From positions 1-48,573 of the forward strand of contig CAYUXZ010000019.1 of assembly GCA_964449135.1 (NCBI GenBank): a DNA stretch of 48,573 nucleotides, read 5' to 3'. Positions within the stretch are counted from its first letter, which is position 1; the number at the start of each line of letters is the position of its first letter. This DNA comes from SZAS-103 sp964449135. Its GTDB lineage: Bacteria; Pseudomonadota; Gammaproteobacteria; Xanthomonadales; Xanthomonadaceae. A model generated the notes under the pieces. It was not told the DNA's origin, did no database searches, and saw only the letters and a program-made list of their open reading frames with translations. This document shows, in pieces, positions 13,395 through 22,494 of the stretch. The position numbers and the translations under genes were made by a program.

Positions 13395-14267
13395 ATGAAT
13401 GCATCGGTTCTCGCGCGATCGACGGATATCGCCGGCTTGCGACCTTCGGGTCCGTCCATCGCCGGATCGCGGCGCATCGAACGGATCGCCGACAGGGCCT
13501 TGCGCCTGTCCGCGGCAGCCTGGCTGACCGTGGCGGCGTCGGGTCAATTGTTGTTCGCGTTCTACGTCGCGATGTTCTACGGACGCGCCGTCGCGCAAGG
13601 ACGCCTCGAGGACTGGAAGAAGGTGCTCAGCACCGGCTACTCGCCCGGCCATCCCTTCGACAACGCGGTGCTGCTTTCGCACCTGCTGTTCGCGGTGATC
13701 GTGACCGCTGCCGGCGTGCTGCAACTCGTCCCTTCGATTCGCCGTCGCTGGCCTCGCTTCCACCGCTGGAGCGGGCGCGTATTCGTCGCGGGCGCCGCGA
13801 TCGGATGCATCGGCGGCGTGATCATGACCTGGACGCGGCAGGGCGTTGGCGACCTCACGCAGCACGTCGCGGGCACGCTCGATGCGACGTTGATCCTCGC
13901 GTTCGCGGCGATGGCGTGGCGCGATGCGCTGCGGCGCCGGTTCGACACGCATCGTCGCTGGGCGCTGCGCATGTTCCTCGCGGTCAACGGAGGCTGGTTC
14001 TTCCGGATCGGCCTGATGCTCTGGATCGTGGTCAACCGCGGGCCGGTCGGCTTCGATCCCAAGACCTTCACCGGACCGTTCATCACTTTCCTTGCCTTCG
14101 CCGAATACCTGCTGCCGCTGGCCGTGCTGCAGCTCTACTTCCATGCGCAATCGACCCGTGACCCGCGCACGCGCGTCGCGACCGCCGGCGTGCTGGGAGT
14201 CTCGGCGTTGCTGACCGCCGGCGGAGCCGCTGCCGCGTTCGCAATCCTCTGGCTGCCCCACCTCTAA
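13395..14267 (+). CDS. DUF2306-like integral membrane protein
   Basis: A 290-residue protein with about seven hydrophobic segments from residue 45 on, preceded by an Arg-rich cytoplasmic N-terminus. It carries the motif FHRWSGRVFVAG (HRxxGxxF) followed by GGVIMTWTRQG, and a second Arg/His cluster DTHRRWALRMFLAVNGGWFFR, a layout I associate with DUF2306 membrane proteins. The function is unknown; paired membrane histidines suggest, but do not prove, a haem or metal ligand. The start at 13395 (MNASVLARS) is preferred because the codons upstream do not look coding, though the frame is open from 13311. It heads the run of membrane and secreted genes to 17599, and a second protein with the same HRxxGxxF motif lies at 14740. 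Confidence 0.8.
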   Translation: MNASVLARSTDIAGLRPSGPSIAGSRRIERIADRALRLSAAAWLTVAASGQLLFAFYVAMFYGRAVAQGRLEDWKKVLSTGYSPGHPFDNAVLLSHLLFAVIVTAAGVLQLVPSIRRRWPRFHRWSGRVFVAGAAIGCIGGVIMTWTRQGVGDLTQHVAGTLDATLILAFAAMAWRDALRRRFDTHRRWALRMFLAVNGGWFFRIGLMLWIVVNRGPVGFDPKTFTGPFITFLAFAEYLLPLAVLQLYFHAQSTRDPRTRVATAGVLGVSALLTAGGAAAAFAILWLPHL

Positions 14268-14297
14268 TCACACGATCATTTTCGAAGGGAGCCGTTC

Positions 14298-14699
14298 ATG
14301 CCAGAAGTCTCCGCAGTCCGCCTGTACGTGCTGCGAGTCTTGTATCTGCTGATCTTCGTGGGGCAGGGATCGATCCAGTGGCCGATGATCGCCCACCACA
14401 CGAACATGCTGGCTTTCTGGCACGGCGTCGGCGGCAGCATGCTGTTCGCCCTGGCGCTTTGCTCGGCGCTGGGCATCCGGTATCCACTGCAAATGCTGCC
14501 GCTGCTGCTGTTCGAAATGCTGTGGAAAGCGATCTGGCTGATCGCGATCGCGCTCCCGCTGTGGCTGAACCATCAGATGGACCCGGACACCGCGGAGTCG
14601 GCGCCATCCATCCTCGCAGGGATCGTCGTGCCGATCGTTCTTCCCTGGCGCTATGTGTTTGCGAATTACCTGAAGAAGGCGGGCGACCGATGGAAGTGA
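14298..14699 (+). CDS. Small four-helix membrane protein, unknown function
   Basis: The 133 residues form about four membrane segments (around 12-28, 40-58, 62-85 and 104-118), with both ends probably cytoplasmic. Trp and Met are frequent, and HH and HxM pairs occur in IAHHTNMLAFWHG. I do not recognise the family. A good ribosome-binding site (GAAGGGAG, 14284-14291) precedes the ATG. It lies 30 bases after the DUF2306-like gene and 40 before the next membrane gene, so it is probably part of the same operon. Confidence 0.8.
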   Translation: MPEVSAVRLYVLRVLYLLIFVGQGSIQWPMIAHHTNMLAFWHGVGGSMLFALALCSALGIRYPLQMLPLLLFEMLWKAIWLIAIALPLWLNHQMDPDTAESAPSILAGIVVPIVLPWRYVFANYLKKAGDRWK

Positions 14700-14739
14700 C
14701 AATCCGTTTGGACCCAACGCGACAGCTTGGAGGAGAACC

Positions 14740-15510
14740 GTGAATCTGCTGCACGTCCCCGCAGGAAGCCCCTGGTGGCTGTTCGCCGCAGCGAACCTGA
14801 TCCTGTTCCTGCACGTCGCCGGCGGCAGCGTCGGGATCGTCTCCGGTTTCGTGGCCTTGCTGTCGCGCAAGGGCGGGCGCGTGCATCGCGTCGCGGGAAC
14901 CGTGTTCTTCGTTTCGATGCTGGTCATGGCCACGATCGGCGCCGGCGCTTCGCCGTTCCTTCCCGTGCCGGAAATGCCCAACGTCTTCGCCGGGATCCTG
15001 GTGATCTACCTGGTCACGACTTCGTTGGCGGCTGTCCGGCGCAAGGACGGCGGCATCGGCCGCTTCGAAAAAGGCGGGCTTGCGGTCGCGCTGGGTGTCG
15101 TCGCTGCCGGCGTCGTTTACATCCTGATGGCCAGGAACAGCCCGACCGGCACGATCGGCAAGACCCCGCCGCAAGCCTTCTTCGTCTTCGCGATCGTGGG
15201 GGCGATCGCGGCCGCCGGAGACCTCAAGGTGATCCTGCGCGGCGGAATTTCCGGCGCGGCGCGCATCGCGCGACACCTCTGGCGCATGTGCATCGCACTG
15301 ACCATCGCGTCGGGCTCGTTCTTCCTCGGGCAGCAAAAGGTCATGCCGGTCTGGATGCAAGGATCGCCCTGGCTGTTCGTGCCGGTGTTCGCGCCCCTGC
15401 TGTTGATGGTTTTCTGGCTGATCCGCGTGCGACTGGGGAACCGGTTCAAGCATGGCCGGGTTCCGATGCAGAAAAAACAATCCGCGTTTCTCACGGGAGA
15501 AACTTCATGA
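14740..15510 (+). CDS. DUF2306-like membrane protein (second copy, GTG start)
   Basis: The 256-residue product has about seven or eight hydrophobic segments. It shares with the protein at 13395 the VHRVAGTVFF (HRxxGxxF) motif after the second helix and a late ARHLWRMCIALTIASGSFFLGQ stretch in the place of the other protein's HRRWALRM cluster, so the two look like distant paralogues. The start is GTG at 14740 with AGGAGA (14731-14736) four bases upstream, a clear choice. Its stop overlaps the next start by four bases (ATGA, 15507-15510), showing translational coupling to a secreted protein. The function is unknown. Confidence 0.82.
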   Translation: MNLLHVPAGSPWWLFAAANLILFLHVAGGSVGIVSGFVALLSRKGGRVHRVAGTVFFVSMLVMATIGAGASPFLPVPEMPNVFAGILVIYLVTTSLAAVRRKDGGIGRFEKGGLAVALGVVAAGVVYILMARNSPTGTIGKTPPQAFFVFAIVGAIAAAGDLKVILRGGISGAARIARHLWRMCIALTIASGSFFLGQQKVMPVWMQGSPWLFVPVFAPLLLMVFWLIRVRLGNRFKHGRVPMQKKQSAFLTGETS

Positions 15511-15875
15511 GCAAAATCCTGATGGCTGCAACCCTGATGATCCTTGGCCCCGCGTCGGCAATGGCCGCCGACGACCCGATGGCGAATCTTTACGGCAACA
15601 CGATCGTCTCGACCGGCGGCGCGGTGACGATCCGCACGCATTATCGCGCCGACCACACCTTCGATTTCACCGGCTCGATGATGCTCATCCACCGCACCTT
15701 CAAGGGCACCTGGGCATTGGACGACAAGGGCACTCTCTGCCGCACCTACATCGACGGCGCGCCGCCGGAGACGACGAACCCGCAATGCACGCCATTCGTG
15801 CCGCACAAGGTCGGCGACGTCTGGAGGTCGAAGGACAACGCGCGCACGCTGACCTTGAAGGCGGGAATCCTGTAA
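15507..15875 (+). CDS. Small secreted protein, unknown function
   Basis: The 122 residues start with a clear signal peptide (MSKILMAATLMILGPASAMA, cut about residue 20). The mature part of about 100 residues looks like a compact beta domain, with GTWALDDKGTLCRTYIDG resembling a lipocalin-like or META-like strand pattern, and two cysteines (CRTY and CTPF) that could form a disulphide. I cannot assign a family. It overlaps the stop of the membrane gene before it and lies ten bases before the esterase gene, so it is in the operon. It probably acts in the periplasm or outside the cell. Confidence 0.8.
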   Translation: MSKILMAATLMILGPASAMAADDPMANLYGNTIVSTGGAVTIRTHYRADHTFDFTGSMMLIHRTFKGTWALDDKGTLCRTYIDGAPPETTNPQCTPFVPHKVGDVWRSKDNARTLTLKAGIL

Positions 15876-15885
15876 GGCGACCGCC

Positions 15886-16878
15886 ATGAAGAAAGCGCTG
15901 CGTTTCTGTTTTTGGAGTCTGGTCGTTATCGTCGGACTGGCTGGCGCGCTGTTCGGTTATTACGTCTACACGCCAGCCCCGGAAATCCCGCGGTTGTCCG
16001 GCACGCTGGCGAAAGGTTCCATCTGGATCGACGGACTGCAGCGGACCTACACGATCTACGTACCGCGTGGGCTCGGGAAAGGCGCACCGCTGGTGCTGGT
16101 GCTGCATGGGTCGGGCGAAAACGGCGCACGGATGCGCATCGAAACCGGGTATGGATTCGAGCGTCTTGCCGACGAACACCACTTTGCGGTCGTCTATCCC
16201 AATGCGGAGAACGGAGGCGACTGGAATGCGTGCGGCACGGTGGGAGACATCGGCGCGAATGGGTCCGGCATCGACGATGTGGGATTCCTGACGGGGTTGA
16301 CCGACAAACTCGTCGGCGAAATCGGCATCGATCCGGATCGCGTGTTCGCGGCCGGCAGTTCCCGCGGCGGTTTCATGGTGCTTCGCCTTGCCCTCGAAGC
16401 GCCTTCCCGGTTTCGTGCGGTTGCGGCGATTTCCGCCAACGTGCATGCGCCGGAGAACTTCAAATGCAAGCCCGCACGGAATGGCACTTCCTCCGTCATG
16501 ATCATGAACGGCACCGAAGATCCACTGGTCCCGTTCGAGGGTGGCGAAGTCAGCCTGTTCGGATTTTCCTACCGGTACGGCAAAGTCCTTTCGTCGCGAG
16601 ACTCGGGTCAGTACTTTGCAAACCTCAACCGCATCCTAGGTCCGCCTGCAACGAAACAAGCCGAGGTGGGCGGAGGAGTTCGCGTCGAGCACACGGTCTG
16701 GAGCAACAGCTCCCGGGTGGAAGTGGAACTCGTCGCCATCCACGGCGGCGGCCATGGGACGCCGCAACCCTACCGGCGCCGTCCGCGATTGCTGGGTCCC
16801 TCGCCAATGCAGCCGAACGGGCCGGAAGTGATCTGGGCCTTCTTCGAACGACAGGGGAATCGACATGACGAACCGTGA
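15886..16878 (+). CDS. Secreted or membrane-anchored PHB-depolymerase-like esterase
   Basis: An alpha/beta hydrolase of the LpqC / poly(3-hydroxybutyrate) depolymerase / feruloyl esterase type. Of 330 residues, the first 27 form a hydrophobic signal or anchor. The oxyanion region LVLHGSGENG (70-80) is followed by the nucleophile Ser159 in AGSSRGG (GxSxG), Asp212 in NGTEDPLVPF and His290 in HGGGHGTP, a complete triad in the right order. Substrates of such enzymes include polyhydroxyalkanoate oligomers and aryl esters; the sequence does not tell which. A disulphide is possible between Cys116 and Cys194. It overlaps the next gene by 14 bases, inside the membrane/secreted operon. Confidence 0.85.
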   Translation: MKKALRFCFWSLVVIVGLAGALFGYYVYTPAPEIPRLSGTLAKGSIWIDGLQRTYTIYVPRGLGKGAPLVLVLHGSGENGARMRIETGYGFERLADEHHFAVVYPNAENGGDWNACGTVGDIGANGSGIDDVGFLTGLTDKLVGEIGIDPDRVFAAGSSRGGFMVLRLALEAPSRFRAVAAISANVHAPENFKCKPARNGTSSVMIMNGTEDPLVPFEGGEVSLFGFSYRYGKVLSSRDSGQYFANLNRILGPPATKQAEVGGGVRVEHTVWSNSSRVEVELVAIHGGGHGTPQPYRRRPRLLGPSPMQPNGPEVIWAFFERQGNRHDEP

Positions 16879-17599
16879 CATCGAACCGTCTCAACGTACT
16901 GCGGCCAGGATCGTCGGGTTCACGTTGATCCTCGGTTTCGCGCTCGCGATCTTCGGCCAGTTCTACCTTTCCTCGGGCCTGCTGGTGCCCCACGACGCCG
17001 CGCAGACCGCGCGCAACATCCTGGCCCACGAGACGCGCTTCCGGCTGTATGCCGTCTGCAACCTGCTGTACGTCATCGACCTCTTGGTCCTTGTGTCGGC
17101 CCTCTACGTGGTCCTGAAGCCCGCGAACCCGGGCCTCGCCCTCGCTGCCGCCTTCTGCCGCCTCGTCTATGCCTTGCTCTGGATCATCACCGTGCTCAAC
17201 CTGTTCGGGGCGCTGTGGTTGTTGCATGGCGCGGACTACCTGCAGGCGATCGCGCCGGAACAGCTGCATGCCCTTGCGAAGACGCAGATCCGCGGCGGCT
17301 TCGACGACTACTACGTGGGCCTGCCCTTCTTCGCTCTCGCATCGACGATCACCGCCTGGCTCTGGTTGAAATCCGGCTATCTTCCGAAAGCGCTCGCGGC
17401 TTTCGGCGTCCTCGCCTCCACCTGGGGCGTCGCCTGCGGCCTAGTGTTCCTCGTCTTCCCCCATTTCGATGAGGTCGTCAACGACTGGTGGTTCGACACG
17501 CCGCTGGGGCTCTTCGAGCTTGCCACCGGATTCTGGCTGCTGTTCATCGGATTGAAGCCGTTGGTCGCCGCACAGCCCGCGCGCGCCAACGTCGCCTAG
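16865..17599 (+). CDS. DUF4386-like integral membrane protein
   Basis: The 244-residue product fits six or seven membrane segments and the layout of DUF4386 proteins: an N-terminal QRTAARIVGFTLILGF helix, a conserved FRLYAVCNLLYVIDLLVL segment, and a DDYYVGLPFFALASTITAWL helix in the second half. The function of the family is unknown. A ribosome-binding site AGGGGA lies within the end of the esterase gene, which it overlaps by 14 bases, so translation is coupled. It is followed 28 bases later by the histidine kinase gene, so membrane, secreted and regulatory genes may share a transcript. Confidence 0.85.
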   Translation: MTNRDIEPSQRTAARIVGFTLILGFALAIFGQFYLSSGLLVPHDAAQTARNILAHETRFRLYAVCNLLYVIDLLVLVSALYVVLKPANPGLALAAAFCRLVYALLWIITVLNLFGALWLLHGADYLQAIAPEQLHALAKTQIRGGFDDYYVGLPFFALASTITAWLWLKSGYLPKALAAFGVLASTWGVACGLVFLVFPHFDEVVNDWWFDTPLGLFELATGFWLLFIGLKPLVAAQPARANVA

Positions 17600-17627
17600 C
17601 CGCGGCGTTCGTTGCTATCGTCTTGCC

Positions 17628-18707
17628 ATGACCGCCGTCGCCACTCCGGAGCCGCAAACCTATCCACCGATCCTCGGTTGGCGGCGCGTGCGCGTGGCGA
17701 TGATTCCGGTCGCGGTGTTTTTCTTGCCAATGAGCATCGGGTGGACGGGCTCGCGTTTCGTGCTGCTTGCGCGCCTGATCCTCGAAGCACTGAGTCTCGT
17801 GGCCGTGTTCGGTCTGTTCGAGCGCTGGCCGCGCAAATTGCCCGGATGGCTCGCGCGCTGGGGCCTGCAGGTGCTGGGCGTGGCGGTCACCGCGCCGGTC
17901 GCGGTGTTCTCGATCTATTGCCTGACGACGTTCGGCGACAATCCGTCGTGGATCCACCAGAGCGAACGCCTGATCGGTTTCGGCATGTTGACCTTCCTTG
18001 GCGTGCTGATCGGGCCGTGGATGGTCGTCGCGGCCCTGTTCCGGCAGATTCGTGGCGAGGCCGAGAAACAGGCGTTGGCGTTCGAACTCGAGCGCAGCGA
18101 ACTCGAACGCCGCGCGCTCGACGCGCGCATGAACCTGCTGCAGGCGCAGGTCGAACCGCATTTCCTGTTCAACACGCTCGCGAACGTGCGCGAACTGGTG
18201 GACGCGGGTTCTTCGCAGGCCTCCGCCGTGCTCGGCAACCTGATCGCTTATCTGCGTGCCGCGGTGCCGCGTCTGCAGGAATCGGGCGCCACGATGCGGC
18301 AGGAAATCGAGCTCGTGCGCGCCTACCTCGAGGTCATGCACATGCGCATGCCGGACCGGCTGCAGTTCACCGTGAACGCGGACGAGGAAGCGCTGGCGCT
18401 GGCCTGCCCGCCGATGACCCTGCTGACCCTGGTCGAGAACGCGGTGCGCCACGGCATCGATCCGAGCGAGCAGGGCGGGCGCATCGAGGTGCGCGTGCGT
18501 CTGCGCGATGGACGTTGCCGCGCCGAGGTCATCGATACCGGCGTGGGCCTGGTGCATGCGCGCGACGGGATGGGTACAGGGCTCGACAACCTGCGCGAAC
18601 GACTGCAACTCGCCTTCGGCGGCGATGCACAATTGCGCCTGTCCGCGCTCGAACCGCACGGCGCCTGCGCCGAGGTGGAATTCCCCGCGCGAGGGAGTGC
18701 TCCGTGA
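17628..18707 (+). CDS. LytS/AlgZ-type sensor histidine kinase
   Basis: The 359 residues comprise four hydrophobic segments (about 22-140) acting as a membrane sensor, a short coiled coil (about 140-170), the His_kinase domain with phospho-acceptor His178 in QVEPHFLFNTLANVRE, and an HATPase domain with the N box LVENAVRHG and a G box GVGLVHARDGMGTGLDN. This is the LytS/YehU/AlgZ class, whose partner is a LytTR regulator, as found immediately downstream. The kinase stop overlaps the regulator's GTG start by four bases (GTGA, 18704-18707). The signal is unknown; the adjoining membrane/secreted genes are the obvious candidates for regulation or sensing. Confidence 0.94.
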   Translation: MTAVATPEPQTYPPILGWRRVRVAMIPVAVFFLPMSIGWTGSRFVLLARLILEALSLVAVFGLFERWPRKLPGWLARWGLQVLGVAVTAPVAVFSIYCLTTFGDNPSWIHQSERLIGFGMLTFLGVLIGPWMVVAALFRQIRGEAEKQALAFELERSELERRALDARMNLLQAQVEPHFLFNTLANVRELVDAGSSQASAVLGNLIAYLRAAVPRLQESGATMRQEIELVRAYLEVMHMRMPDRLQFTVNADEEALALACPPMTLLTLVENAVRHGIDPSEQGGRIEVRVRLRDGRCRAEVIDTGVGLVHARDGMGTGLDNLRERLQLAFGGDAQLRLSALEPHGACAEVEFPARGSAP

Positions 18708-19489
18708 CCCAGCGCCGACCAACCGCATTGATCGCTGACGACGAGCCGCTGCTGCGCAAGGCGCTGACGCGCCAGCTCGCGCAGGCCTGGCCAGAGTTGA
18801 ATGTCGTGGCCCAGTCGCGCAACGGGCGCGAGGCGGTCGAACAGTTCGAAGCGCTGCAACCGGACATCTGTTTCCTCGACGTGCATATGCCGGGCCTGTC
18901 CGGCGTGGAAGCGGCGCGTTTCATCGGTCGTCGCGCGCACCTGGTGTTCGTCACCGCCTACGACCAGTACGCGGTGCAGGCCTTCGAGCAGGGAGCGATC
19001 GACTATCTCGTCAAACCGGTGGAATCCGCGCGTCTTGCAGATACCGTCGCGCGATTGCAGGAACGGTTGAAGGCCGCTGGACCAACGCGCGATGCGGAAG
19101 CGTTTCTGGAACAACTCGCCGCGCGACTGCGCAAGGACCAGGGACCCGAGCCGCTGCGCTGGCTGCGCGTGTCGGTCGGCCAATCGGTGCGCCTGATCGC
19201 GGTCGACGAGATCGATTTCCTGCGTTCCGACGAGAAGTACACGCTCGTCGCCTGGCGCGGCGAAGCGGGCAAGGCGGGCGAAGGCCTGATCCGCACGCCG
19301 CTCAAGGAGCTGCTGGCCCAGCTCGACGCCACACATTTCGCGCAGGTGCATCGCTCGGTGGTGGTGAACCTGCGTGCGATCAGCCACGTGACCCGCGGCG
19401 AGAACGAGACCGCCGACATCCACCTCAAGGGCCGCGGCGAAGTGCTGCCGGTCAGCCGCAGCTATCTGCACCTGTTTCGGCAGATGTGA
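18704..19489 (+). CDS. LytTR-family response regulator
   Basis: The 261-residue regulator has a receiver domain with acidic pair Asp12-Asp13, phospho-acceptor Asp59 (CFLDVHMPG), Thr84 and Lys104 (YLVKP), then a linker and a LytTR DNA-binding domain (about 155-258) with the typical EIDFLRSDEKYTLV and HFAQVHRSVVVNL segments. The start is GTG at 18704, coupled to the kinase stop, with GAGGGA upstream. LytTR proteins bind direct repeats of about nine bases; I did not find a convincing pair upstream of 13395 or 17628. AlgR of Pseudomonas is the best-known relative of this layout. Confidence 0.95.
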   Translation: MTQRRPTALIADDEPLLRKALTRQLAQAWPELNVVAQSRNGREAVEQFEALQPDICFLDVHMPGLSGVEAARFIGRRAHLVFVTAYDQYAVQAFEQGAIDYLVKPVESARLADTVARLQERLKAAGPTRDAEAFLEQLAARLRKDQGPEPLRWLRVSVGQSVRLIAVDEIDFLRSDEKYTLVAWRGEAGKAGEGLIRTPLKELLAQLDATHFAQVHRSVVVNLRAISHVTRGENETADIHLKGRGEVLPVSRSYLHLFRQM

Positions 19490-19557
19490 GCCGCCGTCTC
19501 AGGCCCTGAGCATGGGCAGCGGTTAAAGTAGCCGCATCTTCCGAATCGCGACCTGCC

Positions 19558-20934
<1,377 letters not shown>

Positions 20935-20958
20935 TGAATTTGCGAAAGGAAACGATCC

Positions 20959-21552
20959 GTGTCTGATGAGTCCTGGGCAGAAGTTCAGCCATCGTTGCTC
21001 GCGCGTGCTGTTATGGCGCACGTCCAATCATCTGACGATTCCGCTGCTGAATTCAGAAGCATTCGATGGCTGCGTGGAGCATCGGCGCAAGCGCTACCGT
21101 GGCTGGAGATTGTCGAGGCAAGATCTGCTAACTGCTGGCATTACATCACCGCTGGAGCTTCGAGAATTCTGGATTTGCCTGGATATGGGCTGGAGTTTTG
21201 CTTCCGGAGTCGCCTGCAAGACCTCCGTCATGTCGAACTCGTTTCGATGGTCACCTATCTCCACAGCAAGCGCGATCATCGATTGGGAGTAGGGCACACG
21301 ATGAATATCGGCCGACCGATTGTTGATGGCTCGAGCCTCGACCGATTGCTGGTTTCGCTTCCGTGCCCGTACGGCCCAGGCTTCGAATACGGGCATTTGT
21401 CCGATGACTCCCACGCTCGGTTTCTCTGGTTGTTGCCGATCACCGCGACCGAGGAGAAATTCCGTCACGATTTCGGGCTCGAGGCTATGGAAAGCAAGTT
21501 CGAAGAGGACGGTATCGACTATCTTGACCCGTTCAGAACGAGCCTTTGCTGA
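20959..21552 (+). CDS. SUFU-domain protein (possible orphan immunity protein)
   Basis: The 197-residue product matches the bacterial suppressor-of-fused (SUFU) domain. The best marks are GYGLEFCFRSR in the middle and the C-terminal HLSDDSHARFLWLLPITATE and KFEEDGIDYLDPFRTSL. Bacterial SUFU proteins are known mainly as immunity proteins of polymorphic toxin systems, binding and blocking a toxin. Here no toxin, secretion gene or other immunity gene is adjacent, so it may be an orphan left from such a locus. Base composition is visibly more AT-rich than in radA or ypjD, suggesting transfer. The start is GTG at 20959 with GAAAGGA about eleven bases upstream. It converges with the ypjD-like gene. 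Confidence 0.8.
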   Translation: MSDESWAEVQPSLLARAVMAHVQSSDDSAAEFRSIRWLRGASAQALPWLEIVEARSANCWHYITAGASRILDLPGYGLEFCFRSRLQDLRHVELVSMVTYLHSKRDHRLGVGHTMNIGRPIVDGSSLDRLLVSLPCPYGPGFEYGHLSDDSHARFLWLLPITATEEKFRHDFGLEAMESKFEEDGIDYLDPFRTSLC

Positions 21553-21586
21553 TTTACAAGACTCGGCAGCAATCTGAGCCTTGCGA

Positions 21587-22393
21587 TCAATCGACTCGGT
21601 GCAGGATGAGCTCCAGCACGTACTTGCTGCCGAAGAACGCCAACCCCAGCAGCGCCATCGCGATCAGGGTCAGCCGCACCGCGCGCGCGCCTCGCCACCC
21701 GTAGCGCCAGCGGCCGTAGAGCAGCCAGCCGAACACCAGCCACGAGGCGATCGACAGCACGGTGATGTGCCAGAGGTGCTGGGTCAGCAGGTCGTGCACG
21801 AACAACAGGCCGGTCACCAGCACGAGCGTCAGCAGCGCGAAACCGACCGTGATCGTGCGGAACAGCAGTTGTTCGAGCTGGGTCAGCGGTGGCAGCGCGC
21901 GCAGCCAGCCTTCGATGCGGCGCTGGCGCAGCGCACGTTCCTGGAACCACAGCATCAGCGCGAGCAGCGCGGCCAGCGAGAGCGTGGCGTAGGCGAACAG
22001 GCCGATCCAGGCGTGCAGCTGCAGCCGCCAGTCGAGGTTGTTCGCGAGGAAATGGCCGTAGAAGTAGTAGAGCGCGAGCATCGCCGCGGCGAGCGGATAC
22101 ACGATCACGCCCAATGCCTGCAGTTGTCCGCGCCAGGCCGCGAGTGTGGACAGCGCAGCCATCGCCAGCGTCACCAGCGAGAGCGCCGCGAAGAAATGCA
22201 GGTCCGGCCCGCCCGACGCGCGCCATGCGGCGGCGTGCAGGCCGGCATGGCCGGCGATCGCCAGCGTCGCGGCTGCAAGCGCGATGCGCAGATCGGTCGC
22301 GCGCCGCGCGTCCTCCTCCGTGGACACCCAGCGCGCGACCAGCGCGGTCGCGACGAGATAGGCGAGAACGACGAGAACGAGCAGGGCGGTCAT
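21587..22393 (-). CDS. ypjD: YpjD/CcsA-like inner membrane protein
   Basis: The 268-residue product has eight hydrophobic segments and the layout of the cytochrome c assembly (CcsA/CcmC/YpjD) family, which handles haem at the membrane in its better-known members. Conserved histidines are visible in HFLANNLDWRLQLHAWIG and in LFVHDLLTQHLWHITVLS. YpjD itself has no firm function. Its place, divergent from and next to ffh, is conserved in gammaproteobacteria and supports the name. The start at 22393 (MTALLVLV) is chosen over one 24 bases upstream, which adds only a short polar leader. Confidence 0.85.
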   Translation of the reverse strand: MTALLVLVVLAYLVATALVARWVSTEEDARRATDLRIALAAATLAIAGHAGLHAAAWRASGGPDLHFFAALSLVTLAMAALSTLAAWRGQLQALGVIVYPLAAAMLALYYFYGHFLANNLDWRLQLHAWIGLFAYATLSLAALLALMLWFQERALRQRRIEGWLRALPPLTQLEQLLFRTITVGFALLTLVLVTGLLFVHDLLTQHLWHITVLSIASWLVFGWLLYGRWRYGWRGARAVRLTLIAMALLGLAFFGSKYVLELILHRVD

Positions 22394-22458
22394 TTCGCGA
22401 GTGTCGCATACCGTCACGGATGCGGGAACGCGCGCGCCGGGTCTGCGGGCCGCTGCGC

Positions 22459-22464
22459 TATAAT
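22459..22464 (+). promoter_or_regulatory. -10 element upstream of ffh
   Basis: A perfect TATAAT lies 30 bases before the ffh start. No good -35 is visible at the right distance (a GC-rich stretch occupies it), so this is a partial promoter call. Confidence 0.5.
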
Positions 22465-22494
22465 CCGCGGCCTTTCCACGATGCGCCCGTCGCC

